64,000 bases of DNA from Gemmatimonadaceae bacterium (GCA_019637355.1 JAHBVT010000001.1:2511192-2575191), one strand, 5' to 3'. Shown: positions 49,463 through 57,764, counted from the first letter of the stretch. Translations and numbers: made by a program. The notes: generated by a model from the letters alone, not told the origin.

Positions 49463-49852
49463 GTTCCGTTGTTATGGCGCGCGAGCCTGCTACACTCTCG
49501 GGCGAGTCTCTGGCGCAGAGGTGCCGACCCGTGCGCGGTGCAGCGCGCATAGCGCAGGGCGATGATGATGCGTTGGCTCAAAGCGCGCGCGATCTCGCCC
49601 CGAACGCCCCTCGTCCGCCGGTCCGGTGAGTGCTTCCGCACGGTCCGGACACAATCCGCTTTGTCGCTCGCAACAGACACGAATATCTCAATGCTTCCGC
49701 TGGCACTGGGGGCGCCTGCCATGACATCGTGCGCTCCGTCGCGTCGCTTCGAGTGCACCGACCAGATCTTGATGCGGGTGAATGGAGTTCTGTCGCCGTG
49801 CGACCGACGAAGCAGGTTGGCGAAAGGTTGATGGCTACTCGGTCGCGCCGCG
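49463..49852. other. Gene-free stretch at the end of the metal block
   Basis: About 390 bases before attC14. Several frames are open, but none has a plausible start or recognisable product. A lone GTTATGG at 49471-49477 resembles a core site but has no attC arms. Confidence 0.5.
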
Positions 49853-49929
49853 GCATAACGAAGCTTGCTGCTGACGGCCACGCTATTGTAGCGCCCGCTT
49901 CGCGGGCGCATCTTTCTGTGAAGCGGCGG

Positions 49930-50175
49930 CCCGCGTCAAGCCCCAGATGTGCTGACGCTGTTGCAACTCTCGATTGTGCCCGCGCGGCTCGAGGTGCTGC
50001 TCATCCTTCTGTTCGCGCTCACTCGTGAGGCCCGCGGCCTCGGCGCATTGGGGTCTGCGAAGGAGTGGTGGCGCCAACTATGGGTCGGCTCTCACCAGCG
50101 GCCATAAGATGCGTCGCGCTCACCACTCCCGATTCAGTCATCTCGATCCTGCGCAGGTCCTGCGTCACGCGGTGA
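49930..50175 (-). ncRNA. Predicted guide RNA region of IS1111-type copy 2
   Basis: The noncoding end contains CCATAAGATGCG at 50102-50113, whose complement CGCATCTTATGG equals the rebuilt attC14 target CGCATCTT+ATGG. CCAACTATGG at 50074-50083 equals the right junction. Copies 1 and 3 have A instead of G at the variable base, and their target has T instead of C. Confidence 0.65.
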
Positions 50176-51219
50176 TCACGCGGTGTGCGCCGGCTCGCTC
50201 GGCGGCATCCGCAGGTGGCCGGCGTCGTAGGCCCGCTGGTCCCGCCACATCGCGTAGAGAATGCCCGCGAGCCGCCGCGCCAACGCCACCGCCGCGATCT
50301 TCTTGCCCCGCCGATGCAGGATGCGCTGCGCCCACGCGCGCAGCACCGCGGTGTCGGCCGCCTTCGAGCGGAGGATGCGCCACGCCGCCTCGACCAGGAG
50401 ATAGCGCGCGCGGCGGTTGCCCGCCTTCGTGATGTGCCCGACCCGGCGCTTCTCGCCTGAGCTCCGCTCCCCGGGCACCAGCCCGAGGAAGGCCTCGAAC
50501 TGGTGCGCCGACGGGAACCGGCCGATGTCATCCGCAATCGCGACGAGGCCGCTCGAGGTCACCGGCCCGATGGAGGGGGCCGTCTGCAGCAGCGCCACGA
50601 TCGGGTCCGTGCGCCCCAGTGCCGCGATGCGCGCGTCCGCGGCCTCGACCTGGACGTTCAGCGGGCCGAGGACCGCGATCAACGGCGCGAGTTCGGCCGC
50701 CAGCGTCGGCGCGAGAGGGACAGCCGTGAGCCGCTCAACGAAGTTCGCGGCCGTGCTGTTCGGCACGCGCAGGCCGTCGCGGCGCACGAGCGCCTTGGCG
50801 AGCGCGATGCACCGCGTGCGCGTGCGGACCAGCGCCTCGCGCACCGCCAGCTCGGCGCGCACGTGCCGGCGCGCCGCCGACACACGGTGCGCCGGCCGAT
50901 AGGCGCCGAGCCGCAGCGCGTCGGCGAGCGTGCGCGCATCGCGCCTGTCCGTCTTCACGCGCCGACTCCGCGTGGCGTACATCGGCGCGAAGTTCGGGTC
51001 GGCGACGATCACCGCGTGGCCGAGCGCCTCCAGGTGACACGCGACCCATTCGCTCTCGGTCGACGCCTCGACGAGGATCCGCGCGGGCGGACGCGACCCC
51101 AGCACCGCCGTGAAGCGGTCACGGCTCGTGACGATGCGCCGCTCCGTCGCGTGCCCTTCCGCGTCGAGGATGCAGAGTTGGCTCTCGCGCTTGTGGAGAT
51201 CAATCCCTATCATATCCAT
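50176..51219 (-). CDS. IS110-family (IS1111 group) DEDD recombinase, copy 2
   Basis: 347 residues from the ATG at 51219. It has the same motifs as copy 1 (IGIDLHKRESQL; ILVEASTESEWV; KTDRRDARTLAD; GERSSGEKRRVGHITKAGNRRARYLL), with scattered substitutions such as a changed C-terminus (RMPPSEPAHTA). It appears intact. Confidence 0.95.
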   Translation of the reverse strand: MDMIGIDLHKRESQLCILDAEGHATERRIVTSRDRFTAVLGSRPPARILVEASTESEWVACHLEALGHAVIVADPNFAPMYATRSRRVKTDRRDARTLADALRLGAYRPAHRVSAARRHVRAELAVREALVRTRTRCIALAKALVRRDGLRVPNSTAANFVERLTAVPLAPTLAAELAPLIAVLGPLNVQVEAADARIAALGRTDPIVALLQTAPSIGPVTSSGLVAIADDIGRFPSAHQFEAFLGLVPGERSSGEKRRVGHITKAGNRRARYLLVEAAWRILRSKAADTAVLRAWAQRILHRRGKKIAAVALARRLAGILYAMWRDQRAYDAGHLRMPPSEPAHTA

Positions 51220-51367
51220 GGCGGCTGGCCTCCGCAGTGTGCCCCGTCGCGAGACGGTGAGCACGGTAGATGGTATGGGGCAGAACCTTGCACCCCGCGA
51301 TGGGCGGAGGTCCAGCCGCCGCTTCATACCAACTATGGAGTGTCCGCAGCAGAAGCACACGTTATCG

Positions 51368-51604
51368 CGACTTGTGCCGGGGGACAGGCGATTCGCAGCA
51401 TTCGCGTCGCGAGCAGTGCGTTGTGATCCGCGGGTTCAGCGATGGTGCTTTTGGGGTCCGCTCCGAACGGTGCTGCGCGCGGGTGTCCCGCCAGACTTCG
51501 CGACCTACGGTCGGATCCTGGCGGACGGCCCAGGCCGCTCGACGGGCATCGCCTACGCATCCCGCGCAGTTTGCGCGCTCCGCCGCGCGCGCCGACGCCG
51601 CGCG
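51368..51604 (+). repeat. Noncoding cassette, family B copy 4
   Basis: 237 bases with the CGACTTGTGCCGGGGGAC start and the CCCAGGCCGCTCGACGGGCAT block of the family. It is more diverged than copies 1-3. Confidence 0.75.
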
Positions 51605-51743
51605 CGATAACGACGCTTGCTGCCGACAGCTGCGGCTGCGGAAGCAGTTGTGGGGCGGCCGCCCTGTGGGGCGTGGGACGGCCTAGCGGCCGCCCCACAA
51701 CTGCGTCTTATTGAAGCAGCTGCAGCAGAAGCTCACGTTATCT
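51605..51743 (+). repeat. attC15
   Basis: R'' CGATAAC to R' GTTATCT, long-arm type. Confidence 0.92.
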
Positions 51744-51755
51744 CGACTGAGATAG

Positions 51756-52424
51756 ATGGACGCACACGTACAGAATGTCTTCCTGTTCGAGGTCGCGAAG
51801 CAATGCCAGTTCGGCGTGAATGCGCACGCTGGCCTTCGCAACGTTCTCGCGCGCCTTCAGGAGCGCCCATCGAAGCTCGACGCCGACACAAGAATCACCT
51901 TACACAACGAGGTGTTTAGGTCGCTGCACTCCCTCTTGGCTCACGCTGGTGTCGTTTCGCGGATCCTCTGGCCTCCGGCCGCCAAGAAGGGAGCGAAAGA
52001 GAGCGCTATTAGCTTCGCGCGCAGAGTAGCCCGTCACGAGCCCACGAAGCGAGCCAACTCATTGCGGACCGCTGTGGGCCTTCCCGACAAGCACCCACTT
52101 CGGAGTCGAGAGCTTCGCGATCACCTTGAGCATCTCGACGAGCGGCTAGATGCATGGGCTCGCGAAGGTGGCGGGAGCATTGTACAAGACCTGATTGGTC
52201 CCGCGAGTGCGATATCAGGAGTGGCGCCGTCAAGCATGTTCCGATGCTACGACCCCGCGTCTGATACCTTCACCTTCCGGGGGGCCACGTACTCAATCGG
52301 TGACATCGCACGAGAGCTGGGGGAAGTAGCAGACGCGTGCATACCCGTGCTTGTAAAGGCTGGCTTCATGAGCTCGGTCAAGCTCGTTCGATGGGATTCT
52401 ACAGGATCCGCGCGCGCGAGATAA
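51756..52424 (+). CDS. Cassette-encoded protein of unknown function, possibly HEPN-like
   Basis: A helical, soluble protein of 222 residues. The pattern LRSRELRDHLEHLDERLDAW contains an RxxxxH-like element and is preceded by long helices, which is reminiscent of HEPN-type proteins, but the match is weak and I cannot assign activity. Its stop is the TAA of attC16. Lower GC than the host genes suggests recent arrival. Confidence 0.7.
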   Translation: MDAHVQNVFLFEVAKQCQFGVNAHAGLRNVLARLQERPSKLDADTRITLHNEVFRSLHSLLAHAGVVSRILWPPAAKKGAKESAISFARRVARHEPTKRANSLRTAVGLPDKHPLRSRELRDHLEHLDERLDAWAREGGGSIVQDLIGPASAISGVAPSSMFRCYDPASDTFTFRGATYSIGDIARELGEVADACIPVLVKAGFMSSVKLVRWDSTGSARAR

Positions 52425-52501
52425 CGACGCTTGCTGCCGACAAGGGATCTTGCTCCAGTTCGGTTGACACTTCCACCTAACCAGACGCGAGGAGGTGTCC
52501 G

Positions 52502-52888
52502 ATGCCGCGGAGCGGTCCGCGCCAGATCTACAAGTACTCGAAGGAGTTCAAGCTCGCCGCCGTGCGCTTGAGCCAGATGCCCGGGATGCAGGTGAAGGCC
52601 GTGGCGACGGCGCTCGGGATCCATCCGTTCATGCTGTCGAAGTGGCGGAAGGACGTGCGCGACGGGACGTTGCGCGGCCGCCTGCCGAAGGCCGCGCCCC
52701 CGGGGCCGGCGCGCGAGATCGCCCGGCTGCAGCAGCTCGAGCGCGAGCACGCGCTGCTGCAGGAGGAGCACGACCTCCTAAAAAAAGCCATCCGGTTCTG
52801 CGCCTCCCGAAAGCGGACGTCTTCGCCTTCATCCACGCCGAGCGCGCGACGTACGGCGTCGCGCGGCTCTGCCGACGCTTCGGGGTGA
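52502..52888 (+). CDS. IS3-family orfA (OrfA DNA-binding protein)
   Basis: This 128-residue product begins RQIYKYSKEFKLAAVRLSQ and contains the helix-turn-helix VKAVATALGIHPFMLSKWRKD, followed by a leucine-zipper-like stretch (LQQLEREHALLQEEHDLLKKAI). At 52780-52786 the frame reads A AAA AAA, a classic -1 slippery heptamer that yields the OrfAB transposase. The residues after the slippery site are probably not significant. Confidence 0.9.
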   Translation: MPRSGPRQIYKYSKEFKLAAVRLSQMPGMQVKAVATALGIHPFMLSKWRKDVRDGTLRGRLPKAAPPGPAREIARLQQLEREHALLQEEHDLLKKAIRFCASRKRTSSPSSTPSARRTASRGSADASG

Positions 52889-53664
52889 CGCGCGCGGGGT
52901 ACTACGCCTGGCGCCAGCGCCACGCGAGCGCGCATGCGGTGCAGGACCGGACCCTGCTGGACCAGATTCGTACGCTCTTCACGCGCCATCACGGCCGCTA
53001 CGGGAGCCCGCGCATCCATCGGGCGCTGCGCGACCAGGGCGTGTGCGTGAGCCGGCGGCGCGTCGCGCGCCTCATGCGGGAAGACGGCCTGCGCGCCAAG
53101 GCCGTGCTCGGCTATCGCGCGAAGGCCGGCGTGCACCGCTTCTTCGCGGCGCAGCCGAATCTCGTGCGGCGGACGACCGCCCCCGCCATCGATCGCATCT
53201 GGGTCGCGGACATCACGTACCTCAAGGTCGGCACCGCGTGGCGCTATCTCGCCGTGGTGATGGACCAGTGCTCGCGCCGCATCCTCGCGTGGACGCTGCA
53301 GCCGCGGCGCGACGGCCGCGTCACGCGCGACGTGGTCGCGGCGGCGCTCCGGCGCCGCCGGCCCGCGGCCGGCCTCATCTTTCACTCCGATCGCGGCAGC
53401 GAGTACCTCGCCGAGTCGCTGCGCACGTTCCTCGCCGCGCACGGCGTGCGGCAGAGCGCGTGCAGCAGCGGGCCCGGCGACAACGCGCACATGGAGTCGT
53501 TCTTCCACTCGCTGAAGGCGGAGGCGACGCGCGGCCGGCACTTCGCGACCGACACCGAGCTCCGCACGACGCTCCGCGAGTACATCCGCTACTACAACAC
53601 CACGCGGGCGCACTCGGCGCTCGCGTACCGCTCGCCGATTGACTTCGAACGGCGTGCGGCCTAA
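52787..53664 (+). CDS. IS3-family orfB (DDE transposase domain, made by -1 frameshift)
   Basis: From the A7 run onward the -1 frame encodes about 290 residues. It opens with the HTH_21-like YGVARLCRRFGVTRAGYYAWRQR, then GRYGSPRIHRALRDQGVCVSRRRVARLMREDGLRAK. The integrase core follows, with the triad in WVADITYL (D), FHSDRGSEY (D) and NAHMESFFHSLKAE (E). It is normally expressed as an OrfA-OrfB fusion and has no good start codon of its own. It appears intact. Confidence 0.9.
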
Positions 53665-53790
53665 CTCATGGTGTCAACGAAAGTGGAGCAACATCCCAAG
53701 CGCGGGTGCGGTGGCGGTTGTGGGGCCTCAGCTTCATCTTGAGCAAGGTCTACTGAGGCCCCACAACCGCATTTTTCTGTGAAGCGGCGG

Positions 53791-54037
53791 CCCGCGTCAA
53801 GCCCCAGGTGCGTTGACGCTGTTGCAGTTCTCCGTTGTGCCTGCGCTGCTCGAGGTGCTGCTCATCCTTCTGTTCGCGCTCGCTCGTGAGGCCCGAGGCC
53901 TCGGCGCATTGGGGTCTGCGAAGGAATGGTGGCGCCAACTATGGGGCGGCTCTCACCTGCGGCCATAAAATGCGTCGCGCTCACCACTCCCGATTCAGTC
54001 ATCTCGATCCCACGCAGGTCCTGCCCTTACCCAGCGA
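53791..54037 (-). ncRNA. Predicted guide RNA region of IS1111-type copy 3
   Basis: The same content as copy 1, with CCATAAAATGCG at 53963-53974 (complement of the rebuilt target CGCATTTTATGG) and CCAACTATGG at 53935-53944. Confidence 0.65.
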
Positions 54038-55081
54038 TCATGCGGCGGACGCCGGCACGGGCTGCGGCGTCCGCAGGTGGCCCGCGTCGTACGCCCGCTG
54101 GTCCCGCCACATCGCATAGAGGATGCCCGCGAGCCGCCGCGCCAGCGCGACCGCCGCGATCTTCGTGCCGCGGCGATGCAGGATGCGCTGCGCCCACGCC
54201 CGCAACACCGCGGTGTCGCTTGACTTGGAGCGGAGGATGCGCCACGCCGCCTCGACCAGGAGATAGCGCGCGCGCCGGTTGCCCGCCTTCGTGATGTGGC
54301 CGAGTCGCCGCTTCTCGCCCGAGCTCCGCTCCCCGGGCACCAACCCGAGGAAGGCCTCGAACTGGTGCGCCGACGGGAACCGGCCGATGTCATCCGCGAT
54401 CGCGACGATGCCGCTGGACGTCACCGGCCCGACGGCGGGGGCCGTCTGCAGCAGCGCGACGATCGGGTCCGTCCGCCCGAGCGCCGCGATGCGCGCGTCG
54501 GCGGCCGCGATCTGCACGTTCAGCGGGGCGAGCACCGCGATCAAGGGCGCCAGCTCGGCCGCCAGCACCGGCGAGAGCGGGAGCGCGGTGAGTCGTTCGA
54601 CAAACCACGCGGCCGTGCTGTTCGGCACGCGCAGGCCGTCGCGGCGCACGAGGGCCTTGGCGAGCGCGATGCATCGCGTGCGTGTGCGGACCAAGGCCTC
54701 GCGCACCGCCAACTCGGCGCGCACATGCCGCCGCGCCGCCGAGACGCGGTGCGCCGGACGATAGGCGCCGAGCCGGAGCGCGTCAGCCAGGGTCCGCGCA
54801 TCGCGCTTGTCCGTCTTCACCCGCCGGCTGCGCGTGGCGTACATCGGCGCGAAGTTCGGGTCGGCGACGACCACCTCGTGGCCCAGCGCCTCCAGGTGAC
54901 ACGCGACCCACTCGCTCTCGGTCGACGCCTCGACGAGGATCCGCGCGGGCGGACGCGCGCCCAGCACCGCGGTGAAGCGGTCACGGCTCGTGACGATGCG
55001 TCGTTCGGTGACGCCGCCCTGCCCGTCGAGGATGCAGAGCTGGCTCTCGCGCTTGTGGAGATCGATGCCTATCATATCCAT
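54038..55081 (-). CDS. IS110-family (IS1111 group) DEDD recombinase, copy 3
   Basis: 347 residues from the ATG at 55081, with the same protein sequence as copy 1 as far as I can compare. The few base differences I noticed lie outside the gene (for example T to C just upstream). This points to very recent movement between the two attC sites. Confidence 0.95.
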   Translation of the reverse strand: MDMIGIDLHKRESQLCILDGQGGVTERRIVTSRDRFTAVLGARPPARILVEASTESEWVACHLEALGHEVVVADPNFAPMYATRSRRVKTDKRDARTLADALRLGAYRPAHRVSAARRHVRAELAVREALVRTRTRCIALAKALVRRDGLRVPNSTAAWFVERLTALPLSPVLAAELAPLIAVLAPLNVQIAAADARIAALGRTDPIVALLQTAPAVGPVTSSGIVAIADDIGRFPSAHQFEAFLGLVPGERSSGEKRRLGHITKAGNRRARYLLVEAAWRILRSKSSDTAVLRAWAQRILHRRGTKIAAVALARRLAGILYAMWRDQRAYDAGHLRTPQPVPASAA

Positions 55082-55263
55082 GGCGGCTGGCCTCCGCAGT
55101 GTGCCCCGTCGCGAGACGGCGAGCACGGTAGATGGTATGGGGCAGAACCTTGCACCCGTGGATGGGCGGAGGTCCAGCCGCCGCTTCATACCAACTATGG
55201 GAGCGCTCGCAGCAGAAGCAAACGTTATACCGACACCCACGCATCGCCCTGCACCCTGACTTG

Positions 55264-55755
55264 ATGCGCCTGAGATCCTGCGCGTTGCTCCTCGGCTCCG
55301 TGTTCATCGCGACCGGATGCCTCGCCCGCAGCGGTGGCGCCCCGCGCCCCCAGAACGCCGGCCGCGACCAGGCGGCTCTCGTGCAGGCCGCTGAACACTT
55401 CCTCCGCGTCTTCGACAACCTCGAGTGGGAAGCGTTCGACGCGACGTGGAGCTCGTCCCGGTCGGTCTTCTTCCCGTTTCGCGACACGCCCGAGCGCGTC
55501 GAGGGTGCCGACGTTGCCTCGCGCTTTCGCCGCTTCTTCGACGAGGTCAAGGCGACGCGCCCCGGACCACCGTATCTGCGCCTTCAGCCACAGGCGTTGC
55601 GCGCCGAAGTGCGCGGCGACGCGGGGCTGGTCACCTTCACGCTCGGGCGACGACCGGGCGACGTTGGACGGCGCACGCTGCTCTTCGTCCGCGAGTCGGG
55701 ACAATGGAAGCTGGCGCATATGCATGCTTCCACCGCGCTCGCCGAAGAGCCGTAG
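55264..55755 (+). CDS. Lipoprotein with SnoaL/NTF2-like domain
   Basis: The 163-residue protein has a lipobox (VFIATGC) and an NTF2-like domain (ALVQAAEHFLRVFDNLEWEAFDATWSSSRSVFFPF; GADVASRFRRFFDEVK; GDVGRRTLLFVRESGQWKLAHMHAS), the pattern of DUF4440/SnoaL-type proteins. It could bind a small ligand in the periplasm. I start at the ATG 55264. It ends 35 bases before attC17. Confidence 0.75.
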   Translation: MRLRSCALLLGSVFIATGCLARSGGAPRPQNAGRDQAALVQAAEHFLRVFDNLEWEAFDATWSSSRSVFFPFRDTPERVEGADVASRFRRFFDEVKATRPGPPYLRLQPQALRAEVRGDAGLVTFTLGRRPGDVGRRTLLFVRESGQWKLAHMHASTALAEEP

Positions 55756-55790
55756 TGGCCGGTCGACCGTGCGGAGCATCGGCGCGCGCG

Positions 55791-55930
55791 GTATAACGAC
55801 GCTTGCTGCCGACGAACGCGGGTGCGGATGGCAGTTGTGGGGCGGCCGCCCTGTGGAGTATGGGACGGCCTAGCGGCCGCCCCACAACTGCTTCTTATTG
55901 AAGCGTTCGCAGCAGAAGCAGACGTTATGC
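55791..55930 (+). repeat. attC17
   Basis: R'' GTATAAC to R' GTTATGC, long-arm type. Confidence 0.92.
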
Positions 55931-55946
55931 CGAGCGGAGTGTGTCC

Positions 55947-56222
55947 ATGGAGTGTGCATTCGACTGTGGTGCCACGCTTCACGCTACGCTTTGGCTCTAC
56001 GGCATGGCGCTCGCGGCCGGGCTCGTGGCATACCGCTGGCCTTGGACAGCAATTCCGCTCGCCATCTATCTGCTGTACTCGCCAGCGGGGATCATCATGC
56101 ACGGATTCCCGTCTCCACGCGACATCGCGATCGCGTACAGCGGGGTCGTCGTGCCGCTCCTCGCCGCCGTGACGCGCCTGGCATTGCGGCGGAGGTCGGC
56201 GCGCCCCGACGGGCCGGCATAA
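55947..56222 (+). CDS. Small cassette-encoded membrane protein
   Basis: A protein of 91 residues with about three hydrophobic helices (ATLWLYGMALAAGLVAY; WTAIPLAIYLLYSPAGIIM; IAIAYSGVVVPLLAAVTRLAL). I recognise no family. The ATG at 55947 is preferred over a GTG two codons earlier because GGAG is 7 bases upstream. The stop is the TAA of attC18. Confidence 0.65.
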   Translation: MECAFDCGATLHATLWLYGMALAAGLVAYRWPWTAIPLAIYLLYSPAGIIMHGFPSPRDIAIAYSGVVVPLLAAVTRLALRRRSARPDGPA

Positions 56223-56354
56223 CGACGCTTGCTGCCGACAGCCGCGGGTGCGGTGGCAGTTGTGGGGCGACCGCCTTATCGTATGTGGGACAGTCGGCGG
56301 CCGCCCCACAACTGCTTTTTATGGAAGCGGCTGCAGCAGAAGCTCACGTTATAC
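56217..56354 (+). repeat. attC18
   Basis: R'' GCATAAC to R' GTTATAC, long-arm type with a changed loop (CTTATCGTATGTGGGAC). Confidence 0.92.
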
Positions 56355-56379
56355 GCATCCGGGACGGTCGCGCGTGTGC

Positions 56380-56408
56380 TTGCGGTCTGTATATGTTCGG
56401 CATATACT
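56380..56408 (+). promoter_or_regulatory. brnTA promoter with palindromic operator
   Basis: TTGCGG (56380-56385) and TATACT (56403-56408) are 17 bases apart. The perfect palindrome GTATATG-TTCGG-CATATAC at 56389-56407 covers the spacer and -10, as expected for autorepression by the BrnA antitoxin. Transcription would start at or next to the brnT ATG. Confidence 0.75.
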
Positions 56409-56414
56409 TAGACT

Positions 56415-56723
56415 ATGCTGGACCTCGCCGCGCTCCTCGCCAACGTCGAAGGCTTCGAGTGGGACGCCGGGAACACCGAGAAGAACGTCCTCGGCCACGG
56501 CGTCTCCCAAGGCGAGGCCGAAGAGATGTTCTTCGTCGCCCCGCTGGTCCTGCTCGAGGACGAGAAGCATTCCGCCAGTGAGCGGCGCTTCCTCATCTTC
56601 GGCCCCACCGGATCGGGGCGCCTGCTCACCGCCGCCTTCACCGTCCGCCGCAAGCTCATCCGCATCATCTCCGTCCGCGACATGAGTCGCCTGGAGCGTC
56701 GCCGCTATGTCGAAGCCCGCTAA
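56415..56723 (+). CDS. brnT: BrnT-family toxin
   Basis: This 102-residue protein is a RelE-fold ribonuclease toxin of the BrnT family. GFEWDAGNTEKNVLGHGVSQGEAEEMFF is the signature N-terminus; the C-terminal part has RLLTAAFTVRRKLIRIISVRDMSRLERRRY. It precedes the antitoxin gene, the usual brnTA order, and overlaps it by 17 bases. It has its own promoter and may have a leaderless message. Confidence 0.93.
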   Translation: MLDLAALLANVEGFEWDAGNTEKNVLGHGVSQGEAEEMFFVAPLVLLEDEKHSASERRFLIFGPTGSGRLLTAAFTVRRKLIRIISVRDMSRLERRRYVEAR

Positions 56724-57018
56724 GAAGCTCAAGGCTGTCCCCAAGTTCCGCTCCGACGAGGAAGCGGGCGCCTTCTGGATGTCCCACGACGCGGCCGAGT
56801 ACCTCGACGTGAGCAAGGCGCAGCCCGTGCGCTTCGCCAAGCTACGCCCGTCGACGGCGACGATCTCGCTGCGACTCCCGCAGGCGATGCTCGAGGAGCT
56901 GCGCGTGCTCGCGAACGAGAAGGATGTGCCGTACCAGAGCCTGCTCAAGGTCTATCTCGCCGAGCGCATTGCGCAGGAGCGGAAGCCGGCTCGCCGACGT
57001 CGGCGCGCGAGCGTATAA
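56707..57018 (+). CDS. brnA: BrnA-family antitoxin
   Basis: A 103-residue protein with the BrnA N-terminus (PKFRSDEEAGAFWMSHDAAEYLDVSKA) and a C-terminal ribbon-helix-helix domain (TISLRLPQAMLEELRVLANEKDVPYQSLLKVYLAERI) that neutralises BrnT and represses the operon. The Arg-rich tail ends at the TAA of attC19. Confidence 0.92.
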   Translation: MSKPAKKLKAVPKFRSDEEAGAFWMSHDAAEYLDVSKAQPVRFAKLRPSTATISLRLPQAMLEELRVLANEKDVPYQSLLKVYLAERIAQERKPARRRRRASV

Positions 57019-57148
57019 CGCAGCTTGCTGCCGACGAGCGCAGGTGCGGTAGCGGTTGGGGAGCCACGGCTTCACTTTATGTGAAGGTCTGCCGCGGCTC
57101 CCCAACCGCTTTTTATTGGAGCGCTCGCAGCAGAAGCACACGTTATCG
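57013..57148 (+). repeat. attC19
   Basis: R'' GTATAAC to R' GTTATCG, arm GGTTGGGGAGCC...GGCTCCCCAACC, nearly identical to attC22. Confidence 0.92.
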
Positions 57149-57384
57149 CGACTTGTGCCGGGGGACGTTGGATCCGACGCACCGGCGTTGCACGAAGTGC
57201 AGCGCGACCCGCGAGCTCGGTGGCTCTTTCTTGGTGGCCCGCTCCGAAGGGTTTTGCGCGCGTGTGTCCCGCCAGGGTCGGAACGCGTGGACGGGTCCCG
57301 ACCGACGGCCCAGTCCGCTCGACGCGCATCCCTGACGGGTCCCGCGCTGCTTCCGCGATCCGCCGTGCGCGACGCAGGCGCGCG
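57149..57384 (+). repeat. Noncoding cassette, family B copy 5
   Basis: 236 bases, a diverged member closest to copy 7. The frame that runs to the attC TAA in 237-base copies is out of phase here. Confidence 0.75.
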
Positions 57385-57527
57385 CGATAACGACGCTTGC
57401 TGCTGATGGTCGCGGTGCGGTAGCGGGGCTGGGGCGGTCGCTGGCGGCGAGCGGGGACGGCGCGGTCTAGCGACCGCCCCACCCCCGCATTCTATTGAAG
57501 CGTCCACAGCAGAAGCTCACGTTATCG
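57385..57527 (+). repeat. attC20
   Basis: R'' CGATAAC to R' GTTATCG; its arm (GGGGCTGGGGCGGTCGCTGG) is unique in the window. Confidence 0.9.
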
Positions 57528-57764
57528 CGACTTGTGCCGGGGGACAGGCGGTCCGCCGCATCTTCGTCGCGAGAAGTCCGGCACGATCCGCAGCCACGGT
57601 GCCAGTGCTTTGGGGGCCCGCGCCGATCAGTCCTGCGCGTGTGTGTCCCGCCAGACTCCTCGACTTGCGGACGGGTCCCGGCGGATGACCCAGGCCGCTC
57701 GACGCACATCGCCTACGCATCCCGCGCTGCTTGCGCGCTCCGCCGCGCGCGCAGACGGCGCGCG
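57528..57764 (+). repeat. Noncoding cassette, family B copy 6
   Basis: 237 bases, intermediate between copies 1-4 and copies 5 and 7. Confidence 0.75.

Larger units (their letters stand above)
49915..51334 (-). mobile_element. IS110/IS1111-type element in attC14 (copy 2)
   Basis: This 1420-bp element has subterminal repeats TGAAGCGGCGG (49919-49929) and CCGCCGCTTCA (51316-51326). It is clearly diverged from copies 1 and 3 but sits at the same attC position and in the same orientation. Confidence 0.9.
49853..51367 (+). repeat. attC14, interrupted by IS1111-type element
   Basis: The left half is R'' GCATAAC followed by GCCACGCTATTGTAGCGCCCGC...GGGCGCATCTT, ending at 49914. The right half, ATGGAGTGTCCGCAGCAG to GTTATCG, is 51335-51367. 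The arm type matches attC30. Confidence 0.88.
52445..53696 (+). mobile_element. IS3-family insertion sequence inside attC16
   Basis: The element is 1252 bp. The terminal repeats GGATCTTGCTCC...GTTGACAC (left) and GTGTCAACGAAAGTGGAGCAACATCC (right) are imperfect inverses. The 4-bp duplication CAAG flanks it (52441-52444 and 53697-53700). The two overlapping frames and A7 slippery run are typical of the family. Confidence 0.92.
53776..55196 (-). mobile_element. IS110/IS1111-type element in attC16 (copy 3)
   Basis: The element is 1421 bp and almost identical to copy 1. Subterminal repeats lie at 53780-53790 and 55178-55188. It is inserted between CGCATTTT and ATGG of attC16. Confidence 0.9.
52419..55230 (+). 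repeat. attC16, interrupted by an IS3 and an IS1111-type element
   Basis: Three attC pieces remain: 52419-52444, 53697-53775 and 55197-55230 (ATGGGAGCGCTCGCAGCAG to GTTATAC). Removing both elements and one CAAG duplication restores a normal attC of the attC10 type. Confidence 0.88.

Noticed and set aside
49471-49477. GTTATGG core-like site after the P1B ATPase gene
   Set aside because: There is no GCAGCAGAAGC arm before it and no R'' partner. A 7-mer occurs by chance.
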